The position numbers and the translations under genes are program-made. The notes under the pieces are model-generated. The model did no database searches and was not told the DNA's origin. It was given only the letters and a program-made list of their open reading frames with translations. A stretch of DNA of 64,000 bases, from NCBI GenBank assembly GCA_963969365.1, contig OZ017752.1, positions 1,364,001-1,428,000 on the forward strand. The letters are read 5' to 3'. Shown here piece by piece: positions 23,608-34,426 of this stretch (its first letter is position 1; every line of letters starts with the position of its first letter). Source of the DNA: Asterochloris sp. CNOR1 (Eukaryota > Chlorophyta > Trebouxiophyceae > Trebouxiales > Trebouxiaceae).

Positions 23608-26600
23608 ATGCAGCAGACACTCCCAGGATGTTCGAAGGCGCAATGTGCGGGGCTCCAGAGGCACCGCTTTTCTCACGGCAGCCGGGCAGCCAATCTGCTG
23701 CGCACCCCGAACAGCTGCAGGCCGGCTCGCCAGGGCAGGCAGGGGCCCCTGATCACTGCTCAGGCCGCTGCCACCGCAGAAGCCCCCGCACAAGTGGACG
23801 AGAAGTCCATGCAGCTGGCCATCAATGCGATCCGCTTCCTGTCCATTGATGCTGTGGACAAGGCCAACTCTGGCCACCCAGGACTGCCCATGGGCTGCGC
23901 GCCCATGGCGTATGTGCTCTTCAACGAGTTCATCAACATGGACGCCAAGCACCCCCAGTGGTTCAACCGCGACCGCTTTGTGCTGTCTGCGGGGCATGGC
24001 TCCATGCTTTTGTACTCTGTGCTGCACCTCCTGGGCTACAGCAGCGTCACCGTGAGTGCTACTTATGGCCCTTGTCACCTACAACGCCAGCCTAGCTGCC
24101 ACAGCATCGTCAGGCTGCCTCATGCTGATTGTGCACTGCACTGCCTGCTACAGATCTGCTAGTGAGCAGAGCGAGTTGCTTGCACTCAACTGCCTGTCTG
24201 CAGTAGCAAGGCAGTCTCCTAGCTCATTCCTGCTGTGCTCTCCTGCAGCTGGAGGACTGCAAGAACTTCAGGCAGTGGAAGTCGCAGACTCCAGGTCACC
24301 CAGAAAACTTTGTGACAGAGGGCATTGAAGTCACTACAGGTATGGAAGCCCTTGTAGTTGCCTGGCCAGACCCCCTTGCCTATCGCATGGCACTTGGACA
24401 GTGTTTTCGTGACATGCCAGCAGAGGCTCAATCATGATGCATGCTTAGAAATGGCCTTGCTTATCTGCAGGGCCTTTGGGCCAGGGCATTGCCAACTCTG
24501 TTGGCCTGGCAGCTGCTGAGGCCCACCTTGCTGCTCGTTTTAACAAGGATGACGCCAAGGTCGTGGACCACTACACGTGAGCACACACAGGATCTTTCCT
24601 CGCTGGTCAACCCTGGTCAAAGCTTGCCATGGTGGGAGAATCTCTTCTGCCCTCAGCCCCTCTTGACTCCCTCCGGTCTGCAGGTACTGCATCCTGGGAG
24701 ATGGCTGTAACATGGAGGGTATCTCGAATGAGGCATGCTCGCTAGCTGGTCACTGGGGGCTGGGCAAGCTGATTGCCCTGTACGATGACAACAAAATCTC
24801 TATTGACGGGCACACAGAGATCTCCTTCACAGAGGATGTCTCCGCCCGGTTTGAGGCTCTGGGCTGGCACGTGCAGCATGTCGAGGTGAGCAGCAGTGCG
24901 TGAAAGGTGGCCACTGGGAAGCAAGCCTCATCACGATGCAGTCACAGGTGTGCTGTACAACTTGCATATGCAGCTGGACGGTTCACCTGGGCAGCACATG
25001 GATGTTAGCCCCCATGCTGCTACCCGGCCTGGCCATATCCAGCTGCAGCACTGAAAGCTGCGTTCCTGCTGCGTGCAGCAGCTGACTTGCAGAACTGTGT
25101 GCTGCATGTGTGCCCAAGCCTCTGCCCTTGCATGATGCCAACACAATTTCCCCTGCAAGCTGTGCCCTGCAAGTGCTCAGCACCCACGCTTTGCCCCTGC
25201 AGGTTGGCAATACAGGCCTTCCAGGTGGCCCACCATTTTGCAATTGAGCTGCTTACACAATTTATAGCACCTGCAGGAGAGCAGCACAGGCCCCACAGCA
25301 ACCCCAGCACAGACTCTGCCTCCGCATGCGTTGATTCTTGATGCTGCTGTGCTCCTGCAGGATGGCAACACAGACCTGAAGGGGATCAAGGCGGCTGTGG
25401 AGAAGGCGCGGGCTGTCACTGACAAGCCGTCTTTCATCAAGGTCTCCACCCTGATCGGCTATGGGTCCCCCAACAAGGCCAACACTCACGGCGTGCACGG
25501 GTCTCCGCTGGGTGAGCAGCAGCCTCCCAGCACAGCACGTCACAGCTTGCATGGGGGCCCCCCAGGGCAGCAGTCACCTGCTTGTGGTCCACAATGTGGG
25601 ATGTGCAATGCAGATGCTGATCCAGAGCCACCCAAAGCACATAGCCTGCCGCGTAGCTGCCCTTCTTCATGTCTGCTGCACACTAGTCTGCTGAGGATGT
25701 ACAGCTCTCCTGCATGGTGGGCTTTTAGCAGGACAGAATGGTGCTGCGAAGGGCTGATGGGATGCTGGGCCATCTATGCAGGCAAGGATGAGACCGCAGC
25801 GACCCGTGAGGCCCTGAAGTGGCCCTACAAGCAGTTTGAGATCCCCCAGGAGGCATACGATGCCTTCCAGCCGGGCAAGAACAGGAGCCAGCAGGCCTTC
25901 AAGAAGTGGACCGAGGTGAGCCCATGAGTACACGTGGAATGTTGCAAGCGAGCAGAGGGGCCAGCATGGGCAGTGCTCGTCAGAGTTGATCACGTGGGAT
26001 GTTGCAAGCGGGCAAAGGTGCCAGCATGGGCAGAGCTCGACGAGCTTGATCATGTTCCAGCCTGCGTGGAACAGACCTGTGGCATCAGGTGAGCTTTAGC
26101 TTCATGTGGAAAAGGCATGTGGAAGAGGCCCGGGCAGTTTTTCTGTGCAGCAGTCAACATTCTGTGCTGCAAGCAGCCCTGGACGCAAGCAGGCACATGT
26201 GCAATCAACACTGAGTGTTGGGCTTTCAGCCAATGGGAACCAGGGTCCTTCATGGACTCAAGCATCTATGTCATCTGCAGACGTACGAGAGCTACAAGTC
26301 AAAGTACCCTGAGGAGGCTAAAGAGCTGGACTCCATCATCACTGGCAAGCTGCCAGAGGGCTGGGCTGATGGTGAGGCTGCAGGAACACCCTGCTGTGGC
26401 ATGGCCATACCAGGCGCCTGAGTAATCTGGCAGTGTGTAGTAACCAGCCTGCACCAGCAGTGAGCCACTTGCTGTGGGCAGGTCTTTTGCACACAGGTGT
26501 CTGGGAAAACAACTGGCTTGCACAATGCCACCAGATCCTGGTTGCTGTCCTGCGCAGAGAGAGTCCCTGTCCAGGGTTGGCCTCCTGCACCTGCTGACGG

Positions 26601-29600
26601 CACCAGGGCTGCCAACCTGGGCTGGCATGCTGCGCTTCTCTGGCTCCCACTTGCACCTGCCAGTCAATGGCTGGCACCAAGAATCTTATCTGCGCTGGCT
26701 GCAGCGCTGGTGCCCGAGGACAAGGAGCTGGCCACCCGCCTGCACTCGCAGACCATGCTGAACAAGCTGGCGCCCATCATCCCAGGCTTCTGGGGCGGCT
26801 CAGCTGGTGAGCAGGAGAGGACTGCCCTGCAGGACTCAGGGTGACATGAAATTGGGTGTGCTGGAAAGGGTGCAGCACAGCTGATACTGTGTGGCAGGCT
26901 GTGAGGCCACCCTGAGCCCTCTGTCCGGCACTTTGTCCATGCGTGGCAGTTCCGGCCAGGAGGTAAGCACACAGATGTGACAGCAACACAGCAGCACAGG
27001 ACATGGCGCATGGTGTTGCCCCTTCATCATGCTGAACCTGGCGCCTTCAAGACCCAGAGCCCACCCCTGTGGGCTCCTGCGGATCAAGCAAAGCATCTAC
27101 TGTGCCTCAGCTCACCTGCAGAGGCTGCTGTCCGCCCTACCTGCTGCACTCTGCAGCCTGCCCACCATGCCCTTCCCCCTGCAAACAGGGAGCCGCCCAG
27201 CAGAGCAGTTCAGGCAGCAGGCAGCCCTTGTTGCAGACGGGGAGCCCTCCAGCAGTGCTGCTGTTGGCAGTCCAGGCAGCAGGCAGCCCTTGTTGCTCCG
27301 GCAGCCCCTTGCTGACCAGCCTGCCTTACCCTGCAGACCTGGCGCCCTCCAACATGACCCTGATGAAGATGTTTGGCGACTTCCAGAAGAACCAGTATGA
27401 GGAGAAGAACCTGCGCTTTGGTGTGCGCGAGCATGGCATGGGGGCCATCACCAATGGCATTGCCCTGCACTCCCCCGGGTTCATCCCCTACTGCGCCACC
27501 TTCTTCATCTTCACAGACTACATGAGGAGCAGCATCCGGATGGCCGCTTTGTCCCAGGTGAGGCCAGTCGCTCTGTGCACGAGGCTACGGGACCAGGAGC
27601 AGGGTCCTGCACCCCCAAGCAGCTGGGTAGCTGGAAGTCTGGGCTGACCCTGGTTCCTGTTGGGATGGCTTGCTATCTAGCAAGGTTGTATGACTGCATG
27701 AGGGCCTCCATCCTAATACTTAGCGTTGCTGTCGGATGTCAGGCAGGGGGTGCCCCTGTGCAGCCACAATAAAGGCCTGCTGGACGGTTTGGTGTGCAGT
27801 GGCCTCCTGACTGGGCTGTACACAGGCACAGCCACTCCTGTGCCCTGCAGTCAAGCACCGCAATGTCATCTGCAGTGCTGACCCCGCTACATGGGCGGCA
27901 GCCTGCGGAGGCCTTTGTCTTTCCTGAGCATGTCTGCCCTGGAGCACTAGCTACCCATGCCGTACGCCGATCTAGATGCTGAAACAGTTGGGCTGGTTCC
28001 AGCTTTGCGTCCAATCACCCTCCACTGCACTTGTGTGCTGCAGGCTGGCTCCATCTTTGTGATGACCCACGACTCCATTGGCCTGGGTGAGGATGGCCCC
28101 ACCCACCAGCCTGTGGAGCACCTGGCCTCTTTCCGCGCCATGCCCAACATCAACATGCTGAGGCCTGGTGATGGCACTGAGACAGCTGGAGCCTACAAGG
28201 CAAGCCCTGCTTCGCCCAGCCTGCAAGGTCACTGTTTTGATACCAGAGCCTGAGCTCTGGTGCAAACTCCCAGATGTTTTATGTCCTCAGCACGCCATGC
28301 CATGGCAGTGTCGTAGCAGTGTTTTGTGGGTGTCGTTTTGCAGAGCAGATCTCCAGCTCTCCTGGCATGCGTCTCCCCTGTCGCCAGGCAGCGGTGCTGC
28401 GCTCGCAGGGCATGCGCCCTGTGAGCACTCTTCCTATCACTACCCCCTGCCTGCAGGTGGCAGTGCTGCATGCCCGGGGGCAGAACAAGGTGGGCCACCC
28501 CACCCCCTCCATCCTGGCGCTGTCCCGCCAGGGCATGCCGAACCTGCCCGGCACCTCCGTTGAGGGTGTGGAGAAGGGAGGCTACATTGTCCACGGCGGC
28601 GATGAAAAGCCTGATGTCATCCTCCTTTCCACAGGTGAGACCTGGCAGCCTGGTCAGCATGTCCTGCTCTCGGGCATGGGCCTGTCAGGCAGGGGGTTCC
28701 CACTGGGGCACAGCCCTCTGTGCAGGCAACGAATGCGGCTCATCCTGGGCTCTCGCTGGTGGCAGTCGCCTGCTGCATGGCCGCTCTCAGCTCCACCAAG
28801 TCCTACACTGGGAACCAGGTGGCCTGGCCCTTGATGCGAGGCACGACACGAGCTTCCCTGCTGCACCAAGCCTTTCTCATCCCTCGTTGCACACCGACAG
28901 CCAGTGGCTGGGCTTGGGTTGGAGGGGCCTGCTGGTGCTTCGCGTGGTATGTAGGCCACAGGCTGAGGTGTGGCATAGATGCAGGATGTGTGTGGCACCT
29001 GGGCTGCTGTTCTCAAGTAGCCAAGATAACCCCAGCCACCCCTTGCAATCTATGCTGACTCCTGAAGCCTGAAACCTGCCCACATCTGCTTTGCAGGCAC
29101 TGAGCTGCATATGGCAGTTGAGGCGGCAGAGAGGCTGGAGAAGGAGGGCAAGAAGGCACGCGTGGTGTCCATGATTGGCTGGGAGTTGTTCGAGCAGCAG
29201 CCACAGTCCTACAAGGCAAGTGCCCCGGAACTCCTTTTTGCATTACATGTGCAGAAGACTCTTGTGCTGTGCAGCAAGCTGCCTGCCACTGATGGCATGT
29301 TTGTGTGAAATGACTGCTGTGCTAGGCTGGATGTTGGGTGCCTGGCTTTCCAAGTCTGCCTGCGGAGCTCTGAGTTGTGGCATGGGTCTCAGCACAGCAG
29401 CAACTCGCTGCATGTGACTGAGGCAGCCCGATTGCAGCCCTGAGACATGCTACCCTGCCCGCAGGACTTAGAGCTGCTCCATGAGACTTGCACAATTTTT
29501 GCACATGGAGTCAGCTGGCTGACGCGATGTGTTCAGTGCTGCAGGACTCTGTCCTGCCCCCTGATGTGACAGCCCGCGTGTCCCTGGAGGCTGGCAGCAC

Positions 29601-30055
29601 CTTTGGCTGGGAGAGATATGTTGGTCCCAAGGGCATCGCCATCGGCATCGACGAATTTGGTCACTCTGCGCCAGGTGAACAACCTACTCTGAATTTGCTG
29701 CTGCATGTGCTGGCGTGGGCAAGCTTCACTGGGTGGGTGCCTGCAGCTGCTGGCTCACCGTGGCTGCACAGCAGTCTCAGGCTGCTCACACCTTCCATCC
29801 AGGCTGCAACTGCCTGATCTGCCATGCTGCATCATGCTTTTGTTCTGACCTGATGGGCTCTGCCAGTCTGCACAGCAAGCTTGCCCTCCACTGTCTGCTT
29901 TACGGGGCTGCAAGGTTGCACATGTGGTGCCCTGCAGCACCCTCACTTTGCTGTGCTTTCATGGGCAATCACTTTGTCCTGCAGGCCCCACCCTTTACAA
30001 GGAGAATGGCATCACAGCAGACAATGTGTATGAGCAGGCCAAGAAGCTGTTGTGA
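23608..30055 (+). CDS. TKT: Transketolase, plastid
   Basis: Thiamine-diphosphate enzyme of the Calvin cycle and oxidative pentose phosphate pathway, moving two-carbon units between ketoses and aldoses. Fourteen exons (23608-24051, 24249-24339, 24471-24576, 24684-24885, 25361-25511, 25782-25915, 26281-26371, 26705-26806, 27337-27557, 28044-28199, 28457-28634, 29097-29215, 29545-29674, 29985-30055) join fully in phase to 732 codons, 731 residues. About 60 N-terminal residues, rich in Arg, Ser and Ala, form the transit peptide before [15 protein letters not shown]. Seen are the His of [18 protein letters not shown], the ThDP motif [20 protein letters not shown] ending in DDNKISIDG, the catalytic Glu in [39 protein letters not shown], and the C-terminal [19 protein letters not shown]. 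Introns at 28200 and 29216 begin with GCAAG (GC-AG). Confidence 0.97.
25931..26050 (+). repeat. Two tandem 60-bp units in a transketolase intron
   Basis: Units 25931-25990 and 25991-26050 align without gaps at about 83 per cent identity; both begin cacgtgg and share gttgcaagcg and ccagcatggg. They lie in the intron between the exons ending at 25915 and starting at 26281. Confidence 0.85.
27025..27350 (+). repeat. Echo copies upstream of the transketolase exon at 27337
   Basis: The true edge, gcagacctggcgccctcc (27333-27350), is preceded by gaacctggcgccttcaag near 27035-27053 and gcagacggggagccctcc near 27233-27251. A direct repeat, aggcagcaggcagccctt, occurs twice, near 27211 and 27274. Confidence 0.55.
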
Positions 30056-30283
30056 GCGGCCCCTGTCTGACTCTGCCCGCTGCATCATGACAAGCAGCCT
30101 TAGGAAACCTTTTCTGCAATGCCTGGGCAGAGGGCATGATTATCTCATTTTCTGGCTGCATGTCAGCCCATCAGTTAGCTGGTACTGCTTTTCTTAGCCC
30201 TGTCCCTGCACAGGCTTATCCCCCACCACCATCCAACGCATTCATTTGTTCAGTGGGTCCACATCACTATACACTGCAGCATC

Positions 30284-30288
30284 TGTAA
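30284..30288 (+). terminator. Candidate TGTAA poly(A) signal for transketolase
   Basis: TGTAA, the usual chlorophyte poly(A) signal, occurs 229 bp past the transketolase stop. Poly(A) addition would be expected 10-20 bp further on. Placement is by motif only. Confidence 0.4.
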
Positions 30289-31156
30289 GCCTTGCACACA
30301 CATCCAGCAAGTAAGCAAGCGAGTCACAAATAACGTCCACTGGCCACAAAAAAGGGTGTGGAGACTGTGCAGATCATGCTGAATTCACCCGGTGCATCAT
30401 CAAGAGATCAGTCAAAACTGCTGATGCCCAAAGCAGCCAATGAGACCAGGACAGGCTTCACTGGGATTGCAAGGAAGTGCTGATAACTGATGCCGTTGAC
30501 CCTCACTCCTATGCTCCAGGTGCATCCTGTTGCTGCTCAGCATGAGGTCACGCTGAAAGCGTGCTGCCTAATCACAGCCGCTATCTGAGAGGGTGTGTGC
30601 CAGGAATGTTCTGTGAAGAGGAGGTGACTTTGGCTGGAGTAAAGCCAGCGCATGCTGAGCAGCACAACAGAATGCAGCCTTTCATCCTTGCTGGCACAAC
30701 ATTGACTTGTGCACTCGGGCAGGTGCCCTACCCTGTAGTGCGTGGTGGCCCTTCGCCCACTTTTGATGTGCAGGTGGTGGTGGTAGAAGCCCCTGCGCAG
30801 CTTGTATCCTATCAGTTGGTGACTAGATGCGCATGGCATGGCATGGGCGCCGCTGCTGGTGAGTTGCACATGGCCACACATGGAAGAGCCTGCAGATCAG
30901 ATCAGAGATCAGGTCAGAAATCAAATACCGCCATGCATCGCACCCACCTCCCCCATCGCTGTTCAGCAGCAGTCTGGACATCTAGACAGGCCCCTTGGGC
31001 CAGCAGGGCATGCCGAGCCCAAACGTCGGCTAGGCAGCACAGCAGGCAGTCCACAGTGTGCTCTGCAGCAGTGTCTACAGGTGTGCATCAGTGTGCTGCT
31101 ACGTCCCTGGTTCAAGTTGCCATCATACTACATACTGACTTGGTTCCTTTTGGCAG
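30289..31156. other. Interval likely holding 5' exons of the next plus-strand gene
   Basis: The gene ending at 31571 enters its first recognised exon (31157) in phase 1, so coding sequence exists upstream. Open stretches at about 30720-30830 (VPYPVVRGGPSPTFDVQVVV) and 30940-31080 are candidates, but their joins could not be settled. Confidence 0.4.
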
Positions 31157-31571
31157 GCCCAAAGCTCAATCTACAAGTTGCAGAGTGCAGCATTGTGTTC
31201 CCTTTCACACATGACACTGCAGAGCAGCTGAGTCAGGCAATGACGCAGCTACTGCAGACCTTTTCAGAGAAGCAGAAGGCAGAACGCCCCAAAAGATGGC
31301 CGATGATGGAGTTTCGCTGCCAAGGTGGGCCCTGGCTCTGTTTATGAGAGTGTTCAGGTGCTGTGCAGCGCAGAAACACAACATCTGCCATGCAGATGAA
31401 CAGCATGGGATTGAGCTGCTGGAGGTGTACTGCAATCCCAATGCCCACTCCACAGCGTTTGATGCCAAGACACTGATCACCCTAAAAACAAGTCAAGGCG
31501 TCCGTGTGACAGCAGAGGCCCGGTTGAGCGCTCTCAAGAGTGATTTGGACACATTCCTAGAGCCAAAATGA
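31157..31571 (+). CDS. Unknown protein, C-terminal two exons
   Basis: Exons 31157-31324 and 31396-31571 join in phase. The first gives PKLNLQVAECSIVFPFTHDT and an amphipathic helix (AEQLSQAMTQLLQTFSEKQK) ending MMEFRCQ. The second gives EQHGIELLEVYCNPNAHSTA and a terminal region LKTSQGVRVTAEARLSALKS, with the stop at 31569-31571. Alternating beta strands and a terminal acidic helix suggest a compact globular domain. I do not recognise the family. The gene is convergent with, and only 54 bp from, the stop of the Pro-rich gene. Upstream exons remain unresolved, so total length is unknown. Confidence 0.55.
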
Positions 31572-31625
31572 GAAGCAGCCATGTGTGAACTCAACAGTGA
31601 GATGGGCATTAAGTGCATTGGGGTG

Positions 31626-33891
31626 TCAGTGCCAAGGTCTGTCTGACAATCCAGCATCATCCAAACTTCCTTTCTCAGCTGCGGTCTCCTCTGCTGCATT
31701 CTCAGGCAAGGCAATTTCATCTGGGTCCTGCATACAGCAGAAGGACAGGGTGAAGAGCAGCACAAACAGAAGCAGCGTAGCACGCAGTCCATGCTGAGGG
31801 GCTGGCAGCAGATGCTGCAGGCTCTTGAGGGTCAAGAGTGCTACAGACAGAGCACCAAGGGGTGTTGGTGCATACGTGCTAACCAGTCAGCAGAGTCTGC
31901 ACATCAGCCGTTCTGGGGACATCACACCAGCTGCAACGGGCCTACAGGCCCCGGACAAGACAGGTCAAGAGAAGCATGAAGTGTGAGGTATACTTTGTGC
32001 CCCAACAGAGGCTGTGACTGCATGTGAGCCACCTGGTCAGCAGCAGCTAAAACATCTGCCATGCTGGCGGCACCGGCAGCAGCAGGGCCTGCGCTGCTGC
32101 TGCCCGGCTGCTGCTGCTGACGCCCTCTCTGCCGGCTGTGGAAGTCCCTCATGAGGTCTGCCCAGGGGTCTTCCAGCATGTTGGGCTGGACATAGGCATC
32201 GAGACTGCTGGGGCCCCCCAGCCCATGGCGTCCACCTCCCCTGCAGAGGCGAAGGCGCACTCCTGCCGGTCACAGCAGCTTGGCTGGCAATGTAGTCCAA
32301 GCAAGCATGCCGCTCACCAGGACGCCTCTCATCACAGGCACACTGCAGGGCTCTGCATTCCGCACTGGCACAGAGACTTGTTGGGGCCGGTGGCACACCT
32401 GCCTCCCTAGCTCCAGCCTCTCTTGCAAGCTCATGTGCAGCCCTTTCGCAAGCCCCTATCGAACGGCATTGTGGTGAAGGGCTCCACAAGCGGCGCTGGC
32501 ACAGCAGCTGTTCACTCGGCATGCTGCGCTGGCATCTGAGTGTCGTGCGTACCTCCCCCACCAGCTGCACTGTCATGACAGCACGCTGTGCACGGCTGAG
32601 CTAGCACACCTGCCTCCCCGGCCCCTCCCTCTGTCGCCCTGTCCCCCGGCCCTGTTGCCTTGCCCGCGAGTGCTGTCCCCACGCCCACGGCCCCTGCCAG
32701 GCCCTACACGGCCTGCAGGGGCAAGCGTGCCAAGTCTTGACGTGGCACTCTTTGTGAGTCATACAGGTTGCACCTGGCCGCAAGAAGCCAGGCAAGCTGC
32801 TCTGACTGGACAAGCAAGCTCTGCCTGGCTTGCACAAGGGGGGTCGGCAGCCCCCCCTGGCTGCTCAGGCTGCCTCAAGGGGATGAACATATTGTCACAG
32901 CAGCAGCATGCAGGGGCGTTCTGCCATGTGGCGGGCAGGTGCCACTTTCCTGCTGGTATGATGCACGCAGACGACAGCAGCAAAGTGGCAGTGCCTGCAA
33001 GCAGCTGGAGCAACACCAGGCAAGCTGCTCTGCTGGCAACGTGTATATGTAGGTGCCAGCATGAGCAGGCAGACTCACCTTGGCCCCTGGGTCGCCACTG
33101 CTGGTGGTGGGCCTCAGGCGCGGCGTGAGGCGGGGGCGGGCCCATCATGCCGGGTGGGCCTGGCCCTGGCAGGTGCTGGGGCCAGCCAAGTGGCCTGCCG
33201 AAGGCCAGATGAGGTGGAGGTGGCCTGCCCACGCCTGAGTATGGCCCAGGAACCTGCACAGGGCAGTGGAAATGGTTGATGTTCAACCTCTTGGAGACAG
33301 TGCAGTGTGCACGGCGTCTGCGTGGCTGGCAGGTGTAGCTGGCAGGCTGAGTGGCATGCCATTGTAGCTGAAGGGTGGCACATAAGCATCCCAGGATTTG
33401 ACAGGACTCAGTGGCATGCCAATGGATGCAGCTGTAGGGTGGCACTTGGCATGTGGCGCCGTGGCCTCAGTGTGTGGTCAAGCACAGCCCGCCCACCTGG
33501 TGCATGTGGGGTGGCGGGGGCCGCGGCATGGCCGGCGGCCGGGGCAAGGGCACAGGCCCTGGGCCAGCGGGCGGGGCAGCGTCTCCACTCTGCACAGCAG
33601 CGAAGGGGCGCTTGCCCAGCTGAGGTCTGGCCTGCATCGAGCCCAGAGGGTCACTGCAGGCAGGCAGGGGAGACTGACGGAGCTGCTGTGGCTCACAGGG
33701 GCAGCCAGCGCTGGCATGCACAGCACCTGACTGAAATGCGCCGAGATCATATGAGGGTAGCAGGCACTGGTTTGCAGGCCGAGCAAAGAGACAGCACACC
33801 TATAGAAGCTGAAGCGCGGGCCTGGTTGGGGACCAGCTGGGGCGTCTGCCAAGGGGTTGGGCAAGATGGGTGGGCCTGCAGAGCCCAGCAT
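31626..33891 (-). CDS. Proline/glycine-rich protein of unknown function
   Basis: Minus-strand exons share a low-complexity, Pro/Gly/Gln-rich style. 33790-33891 reads MLGSAGPPILPNPLADAPAG and GPQPGPRFSFY, possibly the N-terminus. 33495-33650 reads GKRPFAAVQSGDAAPPAGPG followed by PRPPAMPRPPPPHMHQ. About 33075-33255 reads PGPYSGVGRPPPPHLAFGRP and onward. 32033-32240 reads SSLDAYVQPNMLEDPWADLM plus a Gln/Ala-rich tail. 31626-31727 reads DPDEIALPENAAEETAAEKG and ends at the stop. The last two exons join in phase. The PNMLEDPW segment and the acidic tail are the best-ordered parts and look like short interaction motifs. RNA-processing or nuclear adaptor proteins often look like this, but that is only inference. 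Intermediate exons around 32300-32720 are uncertain. Confidence 0.5.
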
Positions 33892-34426
33892 TAGCTGAGA
33901 AGCCTGTTCTGCATGCGGATGGCAGCAGGCAGCATCCTACAGACCGTACCACCGTTGTCTGCTTCTGCGCTGCCAGCCTGTGTCCGTAGGGCTGCCAGGC
34001 GCTGCCTACATAGGTCAGAACGCACGGTGTTGGCAGCCCTGGTGCAATGCAGACAATCACAGCAAGGCAGCCAGCTTGTCAGGCCCACACCTGCGCTGCT
34101 GTGGATCCTCCATCAGGGGTGACTCGCAAGTCCTTTCATGGGCCTGCAGAGTGCAAACACATCGCAGTAGCAGCGACTGTTGTGCTGCCCTAGCCTGCCA
34201 GAGCTGCAGGCCAGCCAGATCCAGTGTGTGTCTGCTCACAGCGAAAAGTCAACGGCCAGCCAGCAAATTTTGAGCCATAGCCAGCTCCAGGGGCCGTTGC
34301 ACTGGCCCAGCTCCTGCTGTCCCACGTCGTGCCGTCAGCACAGCGGCCTGATCTGCTCAGGTGGGTTTTGATTTGACCCCCCCCCCTTCCCCCACCGGCT
34401 GTTGGTGCCGGGGCACCTCCAGGGAC
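33892..34426. promoter_or_regulatory. Divergent interval, Pro-rich gene / acidic gene
   Basis: About 535 bp separate the presumed minus-strand start near 33891 from the Met at 34427. A polypyrimidine and poly-C run lies at about 34377-34395. No convincing exon or promoter box was seen. Confidence 0.35.
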
